From Serripes groenlandicus (Eukaryota > Mollusca > Bivalvia > Cardiida > Cardiidae): a stretch of DNA of 64,000 bases. Positions within the stretch are counted from its first letter, which is position 1. Each line of letters starts with the position of its first letter. Below are positions 1-11,700 of this stretch, piece after piece. Both the position numbers and the translations under genes were made by a program. The stretch lies in NCBI GenBank assembly GCA_031761405.1, contig JASEVX010000007.1:27120859-27184858 (forward strand). The letters are read 5' to 3'. The notes beneath the pieces were generated by a model, which saw nothing but the letters and a program-made list of their open reading frames with translations, was not told the DNA's origin and made no database searches.

Positions 1-8
1 TGTGGCCA

Positions 9-236
9 TTAACACTTTCCCACATGCAACACATCTGCTGCAGACAACTTTGAATACATCTGGTCAAAAAGGTGAAAAATCTCCATAATTGAGGGTTGAA
101 TTTTTAGATATAGTTGAAAACATGGTGACAAAAGGTGAAATTGCTCATTATTGCTCATTTGCCTTTTGTCGTAATGTTTTTAAAAGTCGTCTGCTGCAGA
201 TGCTTCAAAATATGTCTGTATGTGGGAAAGGGTTAA
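9..236. mobile_element. piggyBac-like foldback MITE, complete
   Basis: The element starts at TTAA (9-12) followed by CACTTTCCCACATGC and ends TATGTGGGAAAGGG then TTAA (233-236). Subterminal CTGCTGCAGAC and GTCGTCTGCTGCAGA are inverted copies. TTAA target sites and CCYTT-type ends are known hallmarks of piggyBac-type elements. No transposase is present here, so it is non-autonomous. Confidence 0.8.
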
Positions 237-935
237 ACCAGTTACAAATCTTGAATTATTTTGTCATACAATTACACCTAAGGTTCAAAATATATATATG
301 CTTGTGAACATCCCACCATAACTGATACAGGATCATCACAGGAAAAACATTTGATATTCGGAAAACTTAATCTACCATTTAAACACAGTGTTGAGAACAG
401 TGAGGGAAAAGGAGATATTGTTGTATTAAGGAAGCAACTTTTCTTTTTCCACAATACTCTCATATTGGTACAGAAATGAAAATATTACGGGAAGAGGGGA
501 ACATCGTTGTTTTGGTGATTCCTCCTTTCAGCACAATATTTCAAAAGTCTGCTGTTGCAGAGACATAATAGGTTGTTTGTATCACGGGAAGAGTTTTGTT
601 ACTAACATTGCTTGCTGTTGAAATTTACTGGATCTATTAATAAACGTCTGATTTGTTACTTTCTGTTCATAACTGATTCTTACAATATAGACTGCTTTTA
701 CCACTTGCAGACACATTTAAACACATCTGCAGCAGACCACTCTCGAAAACATGTGACTGAAATATAAATTGCTCATAATGAGCAATCTCTCTTTTTGCCA
801 CAATATTTTCAACACTGTTTACTGATTAGATTTTCCATCTTTTTGCTTTGATGGTTTCAAAGTGGTCTGCTGCAGATTTGTCGTATGTTGGAAGGTTTAA
901 GAAAATGATAAAATATTGGAGAATCTGACAGATTA
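237..935. other. Gene-free stretch with decayed MITE pieces
   Basis: I see no coding signal. A degenerate copy of the TTAA MITE lies at about 697-900, with an ACATCTGCAGCAGACCAC arm and a GTGGTCTGCTGCAG arm. Short fragments of the same family lie elsewhere. This stretch lies outside the amplified block. Confidence 0.5.
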
Positions 936-1065
936 TTTGTACACTGTTAAAAAGGAGGAATTGTTTATTTCATTTAATTATTTTGTTCTCCAGAATGTTT
1001 TCAATTCAAGAAGCAGTCTGCTGTGAATGCACCTTGAATTTTATCAGGATCAGGGTTACATTGGA
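936..1065. mobile_element. MITE remnant at the left edge of the amplified block
   Basis: The segment has a decayed MITE core (CACTGTTAAAAAGGAGGAATTG) and then a 3' arm, AATGTTTTCAATTCAAG followed by AGCAGTCTGCTG. The 3' arm and everything after it recur at each internal unit junction (about 17100, 31835 and 46635). The upstream part does not. It therefore marks the left breakpoint of the amplification. Confidence 0.55.
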
Positions 1066-1781
1066 AAGCAAAATTATTGTATGCACAATATGGAAACATG
1101 TTTATTTTTTATAATTGAATACTTCTCTGTTTTGGTTGTAATATTTTTTCTGATTGTGTATGTACCGACAATTTTTACCTCGCTTGGACTGGGTCCCAGA
1201 AAAGCTTATTTTGTCACCCTAACATTAGGGTATTGGCAGTGTTAACTAAATGTTTAAGTTTGTATGCTATAAAGTCCAAATTCTGGCGAGCTTTGGTGTC
1301 CCGTGGCAGCTCTTGTTGTTATAAATACTTTCAAACCCTTCCTTTCCCACATTCAATGAATATACTGAAAAGGTCTAGGTAAAAATATAGAAAACATCTA
1401 TCAATACAAGTAACATTATTGGGTATAGTAGAGTTGCAACATTGTGACTAAAGGTCTTATTTCTCATCATGGACATATTTTCTTTTTCCACAATGTTGTG
1501 AAATTAAAGCAGTTTGTAGTCTGGAGTAAGCTGTCTCTACTATTACATTTAAGGATCAGGCTTACACCAATGATGGCGTCGCCCTTTAGAATTGGTGTAG
1601 CAAGCATAAGTTAGATAACCTTTTCGTGGACCAATGAGTTTAACCTTTCAAACTCGCAAAGTAGTTTGCTTCGTTATTCAAGGTGTATTGGTCCCCTGTA
1701 GATTTTTTTTTGAAATTCAGTTACATATAAAAAGGGAGGTGACCCATCTATACCCCATTGTTGGTTCATGCCAGACATACA
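1066..1781. other. Alpha spacer, non-coding, start of unit 1
   Basis: This unique-looking AT-rich sequence is repeated at about 31895-32575 and, more diverged, at 17165-17706 and 46690-47240. I see no conserved reading frame across the copies. It contains a short palindromic remnant around GTTGCAACATTGTGACTAAAGG near 1430. Confidence 0.5.
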
Positions 1782-2050
1782 TATGAGCCATTCCACGAGA
1801 AAACCAACATTATGGTCTCTGAAAAATGTATTGACCCAGATCAGCCTGCTCAGTCTGTGCAGACTAATCCGGGCCGACATATTCCTTCACAGAGGGCTAG
1901 AGGTATAGAGTTATGATTCCTAAAAACAGAAAATCAACGGGAGGCAAATATTGTCTGTCCGGGTTAGTCTGGGCGGCATGCTTAGGCTGATCCGGATCGA
2001 TACTTGACGCAGAGTACACAATGTTGGTTTTCTCATGGAACGACTCATAC
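1782..2050. mobile_element. Second foldback element, unit 1 (empty SINE site)
   Basis: Terminal inverted repeats of about 30 bp are visible: ATATGAGCCATTCCACGAG at the left and its near reverse complement, TCTCATGGAACGACTCATAC, at the right. Inside, a CAGCCTGCTCAGTCTGTGC segment and a TTAGTCTGGGCGGCATGC segment are inverted relatives. The right end is uninterrupted. In the beta spacers a SINE sits at this point. Confidence 0.65.
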
Positions 2051-2118
2051 ATACTATAGTATGCCAAGTATCAGACTAAGTAAAAAGCATCTGTATGTGG
2101 GAAAAGGTTTATGATCTT

Positions 2119-2358
2119 TTTAACCCTTTCCCATATACAACAAATCTGCAGCAGACGACTTTAAAAACATACCCGAAAAAAAATGGAAACTCACTTCAAA
2201 TGAAAGTACAATAATTAAATAGAATTGAAAACATGATGACAAAATGAGAAATTGCTAGTTTGAGCAATTTCTTCTTTTGTTGCAATGTTTACAAAAATAC
2301 TTCTGATGCCTCCTGCTGCAGAGGCATTAGAAAGCGTCTATATGAGGGAAAGTGTTCA
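2119..2358. mobile_element. piggyBac-like MITE copy
   Basis: TTAACCCTTTCCCATATAC opens the element. The right end is mutated (GAGGGAAAGTGTTCA), so the right TTAA is lost. The central stem (GAAATTGCTAGTTTGAGCAATTTC) and the paired CTGCAGCAGACGACT and CCTGCTGCAGAGG arms are present. Confidence 0.7.
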
Positions 2359-2925
2359 CATTTAGAATTTTGAAACATGATGGTATGTCCCTGACCTGGA
2401 AACACTTTGAAATGTTACTTTTACAGTCATCTGATTGTAACACATCCGAAGAAAGGAATATGATATAATTAAATATTGAAAGAATGTCAAATTTTGATAA
2501 CGAGTTTAATTCAAGTTTGAAAGGTGGGAGAAATTACATATTTTGTCCTTGATACTAGTCATCTCAGCTCGTTGAAATACCATAAGTCCAAATACTTTCA
2601 TCTTGATTGAGGTAATGGTTGTTTGATCCTGACAGTTCTGTGCTCTATGAATGAAATGACATTTTAAATTTTGTGCTGAGTAAAAGTTTTTAAAAATCAA
2701 TTTGGTGGATACGATATGTCACAAGGCATAGACATTTCATATTATAATGCTTTCATCTGGTATAAATGACTGGTGCCATAACTTTATGACCTTGACCTGT
2801 GCTTTCTGTTATTTTTGATCTCTGACATTAAATGCTTCTGTAAAGTCCACATCTGTGACATTGCAAGAAGTAGACTGCATGTAATTATGTTATAATAAAA
2901 TGAAAATGTAATCTCCTCATCCAAA

Positions 2926-3538
2926 TTAACTCTCTCCCACATACAACAAATCTTCAGCAGACGACTTTGAAAATTTCTAGAACAAAATGCGAAAAGTCTC
3001 TGCAAACGAATGCATAAGAATAGAAAAGAGTTGGAAACATGGTGGCCAAAGAGGTATTGCTCAAAATGAGCAACATCTCTTTTTGCCACAATGTTTTTCG
3101 TTTGCTGGTTTGGACCGGACAGCTGAATGCACATGTCCGATGCTAATACACACGCCTTCTAGCGAATTGCAAGTTGTTGAAAAGGTGGCCGTAGCTTTAT
3201 ATAGTTATAGCCTTCACAATGCATGAAGAACATCTCTATGAATGGTATTTGTCCTCCATGCGCCCGGACTGAGGCTCAGACCCGGACAGCTGAATGCACA
3301 TGCCCTCTGCTAATACACATGTGGTTTGGCACATTACATTGGTTGGAAAGGTCATTATATCGTGAAAAAGGGCATCCTTTGTAGCCCTTAAATGCATTGA
3401 GAACAAGCTTGTCCGCCGTCTGCTCAGACCTGGAAAGCTGAATGTACATGCCCGATGCTAATAAACACGCATTTCGGTGCATTGCAAGTCGTTTGCTGCA
3501 TATGCGTAAGAAAGCTTCTGTAAGTGGGAAAGGGTTAA
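2926..3538. mobile_element. piggyBac-like MITE split by a satellite block
   Basis: The left half (2926-3107) runs from TTAACTCTCTCCCAC through the central stem. The right half (3490-3538) ends AAGTGGGAAAGGG TTAA. Between them lie about 382 bp of spacer satellite. The nine bases CGTTTGCTG appear on both sides (3099-3107 and 3490-3498), as a target duplication would. Confidence 0.65.
3108..3489. repeat. Satellite A block inserted in a MITE
   Basis: It holds about two and a half units of the spacer satellite. Each unit is recognised by GGACAGCTGAATGCACATG and GATGCTAATACACACGCC. The equivalent MITE in unit 3 (about 33626-33795) lacks this block, though it is also deleted on the right. Confidence 0.6.
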
Positions 3539-4483
3539 CTATTTCCTTGTTAAGTCATTTTCAGAGTATCTCCTTTGAGTGTTATGCTGTAACAGAAAGC
3601 ATGACTTTGATACAAAGTGGAAATCATTGTGGGAAAGAGAGAAATAACTCATATTGAGCATTGTTTTCAAATGTCTTCAATATTAGTATGGAAAAGTTGA
3701 ATGCATGAAAAGATTTACTCAGCCTGTCTACATGTTAATGGATTGTTAATGTTTGTAATCTAAAATAATAAAAAAAAACACATAAATTAAATAAATATCA
3801 AGTTTGATTTTCAATCCAACGCAATCTGGGCCACACAAAATAACCACAATTCATTGTTTTAAGAGAGTTCATTAACCTGTTCGTGATATATACAGCTTTT
3901 GATTCTTCTGCAACAGGTGAATGTTGAAACCGTTGTAAACAAGGAATAATTGCTCTATATGGGGAAGCTTTCTGAATCGCCCGTTATACTTTCAGTCAAG
4001 GATCAACATTTTCCTAGTAGTGTGTTCCAGATGTTTTAATTCTAAGACAAGTGACCCGCAAACAACAAATATATACAGACCAAAAATATGGAAAAATCAC
4101 CTTAAAATGAAAGAATATTTATTCAATAACTTTGGAATATTGTAGCAATAGGTGAATTTGCTCATCAAGAGCATTTTCTTTTTGCCACTGTTTTAAATAA
4201 AATCGGCTACTTGTGAAAAGGGTTAAATCATTGTTGCATTCAAAAACTCTATATTTTGAGAAACATTCCAGCAGTCGGCTTCTCTAAAACGTTATGCAGA
4301 TAAGAAACTGATATGGCTTTTCTAAGAGCTTGTTTAACCCTTTCACTTTCATGATATATGTAGCCTGGTCTGTCTTTAAATACAAACAAGAACTGCCATT
4401 GAACTCACAAAGGATACAGTGCCCATTAATAATATCCTTAGGAGTGGTTGTGCTTGCAAGACTATAACCATATACTGCAATAT
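3539..4483. other. Alpha spacer, no gene seen
   Basis: AT-rich non-coding sequence, repeated at about 33785-34770. It contains short decayed MITE cores, such as the GGAATAATTGCTCTATATG area near 3945 and a GCTCATCAAGAGC palindrome near 4160. No splice-linked open frame is shared between copies. Confidence 0.5.
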
Positions 4484-4715
4484 TTAAACCTTTCCCGCAT
4501 ACAACAAATCTGCAGCAGACGACTTCTCGAAAACATACCCGAAAATAATTGGAAACGTCCTTCAAATGAAAGTGAAATAATTGAATAGAGTTGAAAACAT
4601 GGTGACAAAAGGAGAAATTGCTCGTTTTGAGAAATGTGTTCTTTTGTCGCCATGTTTTCAAAAAGCAGTCTGCTGCAGAGGTGTGAGAAAGCGTCTATAT
4701 AAAGGAAAGGGTTAA
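4484..4715. mobile_element. piggyBac-like MITE, complete
   Basis: TTAA at 4484-4487 is followed by ACCTTTCCCGCATAC. The element ends TATAAAGGAAAGGG and TTAA at 4712-4715. Arms with TCTGCAGCAGACGACT and CAGTCTGCTGCAGAGG flank a central stem. The orthologous copy is at 34772-34993. Confidence 0.75.
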
Positions 4716-4864
4716 GAAACTAATTCCAAATAAACATTTAAGTTTAGGGTCAGACTTATATTTCTTCATGCACATCCTCAGGTATAGTTCTCTTCAACTG
4801 TGTACAGTTTCATGAAGACCCATTCTACGGTTTAGGAAGAGTTGCACACCACATATTGCAATAG

Positions 4865-5099
4865 TTAACTCTTTCCTTTATACAACAATTCTGCAGCAGA
4901 TGACTGACTTTTGAACATATTTTGTAAAAAAATAGAAAATCTCTATAATTGAATGGATAACCTATGACTAAAAGTGGTAAACATTGTGGCAAAAGGAGAA
5001 ATTGCTCGTTTTGATTAATTTCTTCTTTTGTCACTATGTTTTCTTAAATCCGTCTGCTGTAGAGGCGTCAGAAAATGTCTAAATGAGAGAAAGGGTTAA
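4865..5099. mobile_element. piggyBac-like MITE, complete
   Basis: TTAA sites lie at 4865-4868 and 5096-5099, with CTCTTTCCTTTATAC and ATGAGAGAAAGGG ends. The orthologous copy in the second alpha spacer is at 35125-35332. It is AT-rich and slightly decayed in the centre. Confidence 0.75.
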
Positions 5100-5339
5100 G
5101 TATCTTACAGTATAATTATCTCCCTTTTAACATTTAAAACAATGCCTCCGGTATTGTTCTTCAACTGTATAAAGATATCCTTACAGCCATTGAAGATTCC
5201 TATATATCCCCCTCCCCCCAAAACTTTGTTTGCGGGGAAGATAAACAAAAGTGACATTACAAAAACGCCTTTTGGCGCACTGCAATGCGTTGAAAAGGTC
5301 GTAATAACTTTAAATAAGGCATGTCTTGTAGCCTCTACA

Positions 5340-6435
5340 ATGCATAGAGAACATCTCAATGACTGAGGCCCAGACCCGGACAGCTGAATACACATGCCCG
5401 ATGCTAATAGACAGGCCTTTTAGCGAATTGCAAGTTGTTGAAAAGGTGGCCATAGCTTTATATAGTTATAGCCTTCACAATGCATTAAGAACATCTCAAT
5501 GAATGGTATTTGTCCTCAATGCGCCCGGACTGAGGCTTAGACCCGGACAGCTGAATGCACATGCCCGATGCTAATACACACGCCGTTTGGCCAATTGTTA
5601 TGCACTGTAAAGGTCGTAATAACCTTAAATAAGGCATGTATTGTAGCCCCCTATAATGCAAAGAGAAGATCTCATTGACTGATGCTCGGACCCGGACAGC
5701 CGAATGCCCATGCCCAATGCTAATACACACGCATTTTGGCATATTGCAAGTTCTTGAAAAGGTGGCTATAGTTTTATATAGCTATAGCCCTCATAATGCA
5801 TTAAGAACATCTCAATGAAAGGTATTTGTCGTCCATGCGCCCGGACTGAGGCTCCGACCAGAACAACTGAATGCACATGTCCGATGCTAATACACACGCC
5901 GTTTGGCCCATTACATCGGTTGGAAAGGTCATTATATCGAGGGAAAATGCATGCGTTGTAGCCCTTAAATGCATTGAGAACATCTCAATGAATAAAGCTT
6001 GTCCGCCGCCTGCTCGGACCCGGAAAACTGAATGCACATGCCCTATGCTTATACACACTCATTTTGGCCAATTGCAATGCGTTGAATAGGTTATAGTGTG
6101 AAAAGGGTATGTTTTGCAAACCTTACACCACCCACCCGCCCTACATAGAGAATATCTCAATAAATACAATTGTTCCGACGTGTGTGCCCGAACTGAGGAT
6201 GTGACCCTGGACAGCTGAAAACATATGTATGGTGCTAATACACACGCCTTTTTGGTGCATTGCAATGCGTTGAAAAGGTTGTTATAGCATGAAAAAGGTA
6301 TATTTTTCGCCCTTAAAAAACTCACCTGCCTTGCTTTGAGAACATCTCAATGAATGAAACTTTTTTGCCGTGTGCCTGGACTGAAGATCTGACCCCGGAC
6401 AGCTGAATGCACACGCCCTTTGCTAATACACACGC
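5340..6435. repeat. Satellite A array, alpha spacer 1
   Basis: About seven units of roughly 150-190 bp each contain three landmarks: CCCGGACAGCTGAATGCACA, ATGCCCGATGCTAATACACA, and a GAGAACATCTCAATGAATG palindrome-like block. Landmarks fall near 5375, 5547, 5697, 5865, 6025, 6213 and 6398. The small open frames here change between units and copies, so I read them as non-coding. Confidence 0.75.
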
Positions 6436-6640
6436 CTTTTGGCTAAAATAATACACATATAGTTGCACTGACCTATATTTGAGAGGAGTCGTGACGTCGT
6501 ATGCCCAATATAGGAAGAGTCATTTTAGTCAAAAAGGGTGCCAGTCTCCCCCTTTTAGTGCCAGTCTACACCCTATGAATAGAAGATGGGATCTATCAAG
6601 TGCAACTATATACATTGCGAGTAGTTGTTAATTTTCTTTT
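6436..6640. repeat. Remnant of satellite B
   Basis: One and a bit units of the satellite that is amplified in the beta spacers: CGTGACGTCGTATGC, GTGCCAGTCTACACCC and TGCGAGTAGT. The same remnant occurs at 36370-36565. Alpha spacers therefore carry a short form and beta spacers a long array. Confidence 0.6.
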
Positions 6641-6664
6641 GTCATGTTTTTGCCATCAAAAATT

Positions 6665-7170
6665 CGTCTGCTTTTCCCTCATACAGACGCTTTCTGACAC
6701 CTCTGTAGCAGACGCCTTTTGAAGAAAAAAATAGGGCTTAAGGAATAATTGATCGTAATTTATTCAATAATTAAACTTTCAATTTTAGAGATTTTTCATA
6801 TCTTAGCCTAGGTTTCTTCAAAGTCGTCTGCTGAAGATTTGAAGCCATAATTTCATTTATATTCCATGGTTTTTACATCCCCTGTCTAACAATATCTAAG
6901 AAGAATCCCGTTTAATAGGTAGCATGCCTTATTACAGACATGTTTATCTTGACAATAGGGCACCAGTTACAGTGCCCCAAGACTGAACTCAAATGATGGG
7001 AACCAACTACTATCATGTTTAACCCTTTCCCGCTTGCACACACGCACGTTGACGCATTATTGGAGAAGTGTGTTGCACTTTACGAATAACTTCTCTACTT
7101 TTCCCAAAATGTTTATTTTTCTATTCATTCTTGCGGACGTAAACAACTAAAATATTAATTGACAAACAAT
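6665..7170. mobile_element. Two decayed MITE copies
   Basis: At 6665-6845, GTCTGCTTTTCCCTCATACAG and GTCGTCTGCTGAAGA arms lack TTAA ends. At 7019-7150, TTAACCCTTTCCCGCTTGC opens a second, shorter variant with a GAGAAGTG/CTTCTC stem and no clear right end. Copies of both precede each lectin unit (22565-23075, 36600-37178 and 52196-52708). Confidence 0.5.
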
Positions 7171-7725
7171 TAAGAAGAAGGTAACTTTATACATAAACAT
7201 TCCGTATGTTCTAAATAATGTTCTAAACAATGAATCGTGTTCTTAAATTTGTTCTAGTTTTTTGCTTTCAAATAATCGCTCTATCAACCCCATATAGTAA
7301 ACACAATAATAATCTTGGTAACCCACTTATTTGTTCTTTGGTTGTTTCCTTAAACATTGAAATCCGTTAATTAAGTTCCAACTAACCATACAATAGCACG
7401 TTGATAAAGCTCTCTTATGTAATAACACACACTTTAAAATAAAGTCGGAATAGCTGTCTAATATCATTTTTGATCAATGTTTTGACCGATGTAAATTTGT
7501 AACCAAGTTAAGCTCTGTAGGTAACATAGACTAGAAATAGTCCATCCAATTAGACAGTTCAGAGATTCATGCAGTCTATAGGTAACCTACATGGAGATGG
7601 GCCAAATAGGTTTACTTTGAAAGAAAAAATAACTCTATCAAAGCTTTATTAATGGCAAGCAATGCCGTGAGAAACATATGAAACTTAAAACGCAATTCTA
7701 TATACGCTGTTTATTTGTTTAGAAA
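7171..7725. other. Upstream flank of lectin 1, no gene seen
   Basis: AT-rich sequence shared with units 2 and 3 (about 23080-23640 and 37180-37700) and mostly deleted in unit 4. No coding or RNA feature is recognised. Confidence 0.45.
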
Positions 7726-7964
7726 GCCGAGCCCCGGTAGCTCAGTCGGTAGCGACGCGGGCTGTCAATCAAGGGGTTGTGAGTTCGAATCCAGGATCGG
7801 CCAACTTTCTTTCCGACGATTGACAAAAGTCAATGCGACATACGTTATTCGTCTTCCACCAATGGGCTAAGTCTATGTGGAAATCAGCCAGTTGCTTGGG
7901 AAGATTGTTGTTTGGAGTACTGGTATGAGAAAACCTGGCCGCCGTGATATAACTGAGACTTAAA
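7726..7964 (+). mobile_element. tRNA-derived SINE (family 1), 3'-truncated
   Basis: The head is tRNA-like, with a box A (TAGCTCAGTCGG) and a box B (AGTTCGAATCC). The SINE body (GTCTTCCACCAATGGGC, CCAGTTGCTTGGGAAGATTG) and part of the tail (GGCCGCCGTGATATAACTG) follow. The tail is cut before the (AATC) repeat. The unit-2 copy at 23645 is full length with target duplications. It is not a functional tRNA gene, because the body is SINE-specific. Confidence 0.8.
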
Positions 7965-8033
7965 AAAGTCACTTCTTCTGTAATATATAAAGGAAAAACT
8001 GGCAATCAATATCTAAAAATACATGTATTTGTT

Positions 8034-8076
8034 GAATGATAATGATAATAATAATAATAATAACAATAACAAAATT
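8034..8076. repeat. (AAT)n microsatellite
   Basis: A run of AATAATAATAAT with GATAAT and AACAAT interruptions, between the SINE and the promoter-proximal conserved block of lectin 1. Confidence 0.8.
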
Positions 8077-8289
8077 ATAATATATAATTGTTTCCCCTTT
8101 TGACATAAACCTCCATATTTGTATGGTATTTGATGTAATGAAAAGATTAAAAATGTCCGAAATTTTTCCGAAACTAGGTTAACCTAAATTAACGCTATTT
8201 CTGCTTGTTTACGAAACATATTTAAATTGTCATTTTCATTCGTTCATATGTGGGAAGTACATTGTTTGCCGTTTACGAAATGCTTGAAG

Positions 8290-8688
8290 AAGTAATCCGC
8301 GTGAGCTAAATTCATTCGGATATTAGTCCGATCGGAAGTACCTCACTCAGTTTCCGCGTTACGTCACTATAACTGCGTTGTGTTAGTCCCCAGATTTTAC
8401 CGGTTTTGGGCCGAATTCGGAACAGGAAAAATGTTAAAAATAAACATGTTTTCATTTTTTCAACGATGTTTTTTTTTAACACTTTTACCATTTGTCGGAA
8501 TAGTTTTTCTACTAGTATTTTCAAATCTCAAAAGTCTTACACTTAAACAGTTGGGCGTGAAGATCCTTCCATTGACTCTTGTTTTATCTAATCTAGAACA
8601 TGAGGTCATACAGATTGCAAGGAATATCAGGGCAGCACGATAACACACATTGGACCATAAAGGTCAGCCATGTTCAATACTATAAAAA
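8290..8688 (+). promoter_or_regulatory. Lectin 1 proximal promoter with TATA box
   Basis: A block of about 400 bp is conserved upstream of all four lectins. It contains TTACGTCAC (8359-8367), an ATF/CRE-like core, and ends in a TATA box (TATAAAAA, 8681-8688). The TATA box is 65-72 bases before the start codon, which leaves room for a short 5' UTR. Conservation across copies is seen; function is inferred. Confidence 0.55.
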
Positions 8689-8752
8689 CCATGGTTATTG
8701 ACTCTGATGGTAGTTACTTGGCTGTAGACGACACACACCTTCATCTAGGAAT

Positions 8753-11700
8753 ATGGGAGTTTCAACCGTTATATCTTTGATTAGCGTTTTGGGCGTGGGG
8801 TTAGGTAAGATTTTGATGTTTCTCATTACATTTTTGCACATATAACTTTTTACTAGTGATGTGCTATCTTCTATATATTGTTTTGTTCAATCCAGCGTAT
8901 AGAAAACTGTTTCGTTATTTAGTGTAAGCGAATCTTCCAATAAGATTACGAATTCTTTACACGAGCTGTTATTTGATAGGCGGGTGGCTGCCGTTAGCTA
9001 ACGACCTAACGGACTCGAGCTAACCAAATTTCTCACTTCTAGATAACGCTTTAGACTGATGACGTTCTTCACTGTAAATGGTTTAGTCCCGACTAGCAGG
9101 GGCCGGTTGTTCAACCCAGGGTTAAAGATATCCAGGTTTTGGAACAACTGGCCTCTAGTGAGTTAAGTTAACATATAGGTTTGATAACAGGTGCCAGTTC
9201 ACTAATGTATTTGGTATACATACACTAAAACTAGCCTTTATCGACATGCTCAATGTATTGGATATTCACCGAAACTAGTCTCTATTGACATGACCAATGT
9301 ATTTAATGTGCACTAACCTTATCTTTATTAACATGACCAATGTTCTTTGTATATAATAAAACTATTCTTTATCGATTTACCCGGTGCATTTGATATACAC
9401 TAAAACAAGTCTTTATCGATATGACTAATGTATTTAATATACACTAAAACGAGTCCTTTTCTATATGACTATTGTATTTGATATACACTAAAACGAGTCC
9501 TTATCTATATGACTATTGTATTTGATATACACTAAAACGAGTCCTTTATCGATATGACTACTGTGTTTGATATGCACTAACAAACTAACCTTTGTCGATA
9601 CGACCAATGCGTTTGATATGCACTAAACACCAACCTTTGTCGATATAACCATTGTATTTGATATCCACTTAAACGATAACTTTTCGATATGACAGATGTA
9701 TTAGATATGCACTAAGAACTAATCTTTTTCGATATGACCAATGTATTAGATATGCACTAAAAAACGAACATTTTTCGATATGACCAATGTATTAGATATG
9801 CACTAAAAAATAACCTTTATCAATTAAATTCATTTCAATTCTTTAATAAAGTATTTCGGTCTCCGGCCCATAAACAAGCAGTGTATACATATATAAGCAT
9901 AACTAAATAATTACATACCTGAAATAACATGAAAAATGAATGCATTTGGATATGACCAATGTATTTGATATACAATAAAAGCAGAATCAATGTCACCATT
10001 GTGTATGCTTTATATATGAGCTGAAACCGCATACCAACTTCTGATGAAATGCAAGAAGTGTATCCTTACTGGTTTTACTCATGTATACCTAAATACGATG
10101 ATATCACGGAGATGAAATAATAACCCGACTCGTCTCACGTGGTTCTATTGTTTCAGTGCTTGGGGCCTGCCCGACCGGCTGGAAGCAGCATTCTGGAAGT
10201 TGCTATAAATTCCAATTAGAGATACTGAACTGGGTTGAGGCTAGGGTAAGTTGTATTGGTATCTACTTCGTGCCCAGTGAGCAATCTGCGGCTTGACGCA
10301 TAAACCTGTGGTGGTAAGAGCGTCCGCCGCGAGAGCGGGAGACCAAGATTATAATACGGGCCATACAAAATACATTAAAATGGTTTTATTGGTTTCCCTC
10401 CTTGGCATTTAGGATTGCGAGGATAGCATTACGACTCATGCGCTGGTGCCAGGTTAATCTTACTACCAGCACTAGTTATTACCCATGAAACGCCGTGATA
10501 TGACTAAATACTGTTGAAAACGTTATTTAAACAAAATACTTTTGACGTCGTTCATGGATTTACCAAATGGGTAGTGACTCGGTATTCGGTTGTATTTGGC
10601 GGGTTACAAATATTGATATCCGCTTGATTAATTGAATTTTAACGTCGATTTGAACAGTATTCCAGTTAAATCTTCGGTTGTATTTGGCGGGTTACAAATA
10701 TTGATATCCGCTTGATTAATTGAATTTTAACGTCGATTTGAACAGTATTCCAGTTAAATATATTGATATCCGCTTGATTAATTGAATTTTAACGTCTATT
10801 TGAACGGTATTTCAGTTAAATATATTGATATCTGCTTGATTAATTGAATTTTAACGTCGATTTGAACGGTATTTCAGTTAAATATATTGATATCCGCTTG
10901 ATTAATTGAATTTTAACGTCGATTTGAACGGTATTTCATATAAATCTTTTAATATCCGCTTGATTAATTGAATTTTGACGTTTATTTGAACGTTATTTCA
11001 GTTAGATCTATTGATATCCGCTTGATTAATTGAATTTTAACGTCGATATGAACAGTAGTTAAATCTATTGATATCCGCTTGATTAATTGAATTTTTACGT
11101 TGATTTGAACGTTATTTCAGTTAAATCTATTGATATCCGATTGATTAATTGAATTTTAACGTCGATATGAACAGTAGTTAAATATATTGATATCCGCTTG
11201 ATTAATTGAATGTTAACGTCGATTTGAACGGTATTTCAGTTATATCTCGGCGGTAGGTTAGTATGATGTGTGTTTTAAGTCTTTCTCGCATCTGTATGCC
11301 ATACAAAATGATTCATAAGCAACTGGCTACCATCTCACAAAGTCTATTAATCATATTCGTGAAAGGTGAATGACGAATCGTAATTAATGAACCGGGTTAG
11401 AAATGACGACATCGTGATTGATAGACTCCCTGCGTATCCGACTCAGTTATTATCGCGACTTAACTCTTTCCCACATACGACATATCTGCAGCAGACGACT
11501 CTGAAAACATCTAGAATTCCTAGAAAATTTGTGAAAATGAAGGTTTAATTACTGAAAAGAGGTATAAATAAAAGTATGATATTTAAATAGAGTTGAAAAC
11601 ATTGTGACAAAAGGAGAAATTGCTCATTATGATTAGCGATTTCTAATTTTGCCACAATGTTTAAAAAAGTCGTCTGCTGTAGATGCGTCAGAAAGCGTCT

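Noticed and set aside
9..236. Possible viral or retroviral origin for the inverted-repeat elements
   Set aside because: No long terminal repeats, polymerase, capsid or envelope-like frames anywhere; TTAA sites and inverted ends fit DNA-transposon MITEs.
7733..7805. Apparent tRNA gene (box A and box B present)
   Set aside because: Followed by a SINE body and tail with copies elsewhere. The cloverleaf is not clean and there is no terminator right after the head, so it is a tRNA-derived SINE head.
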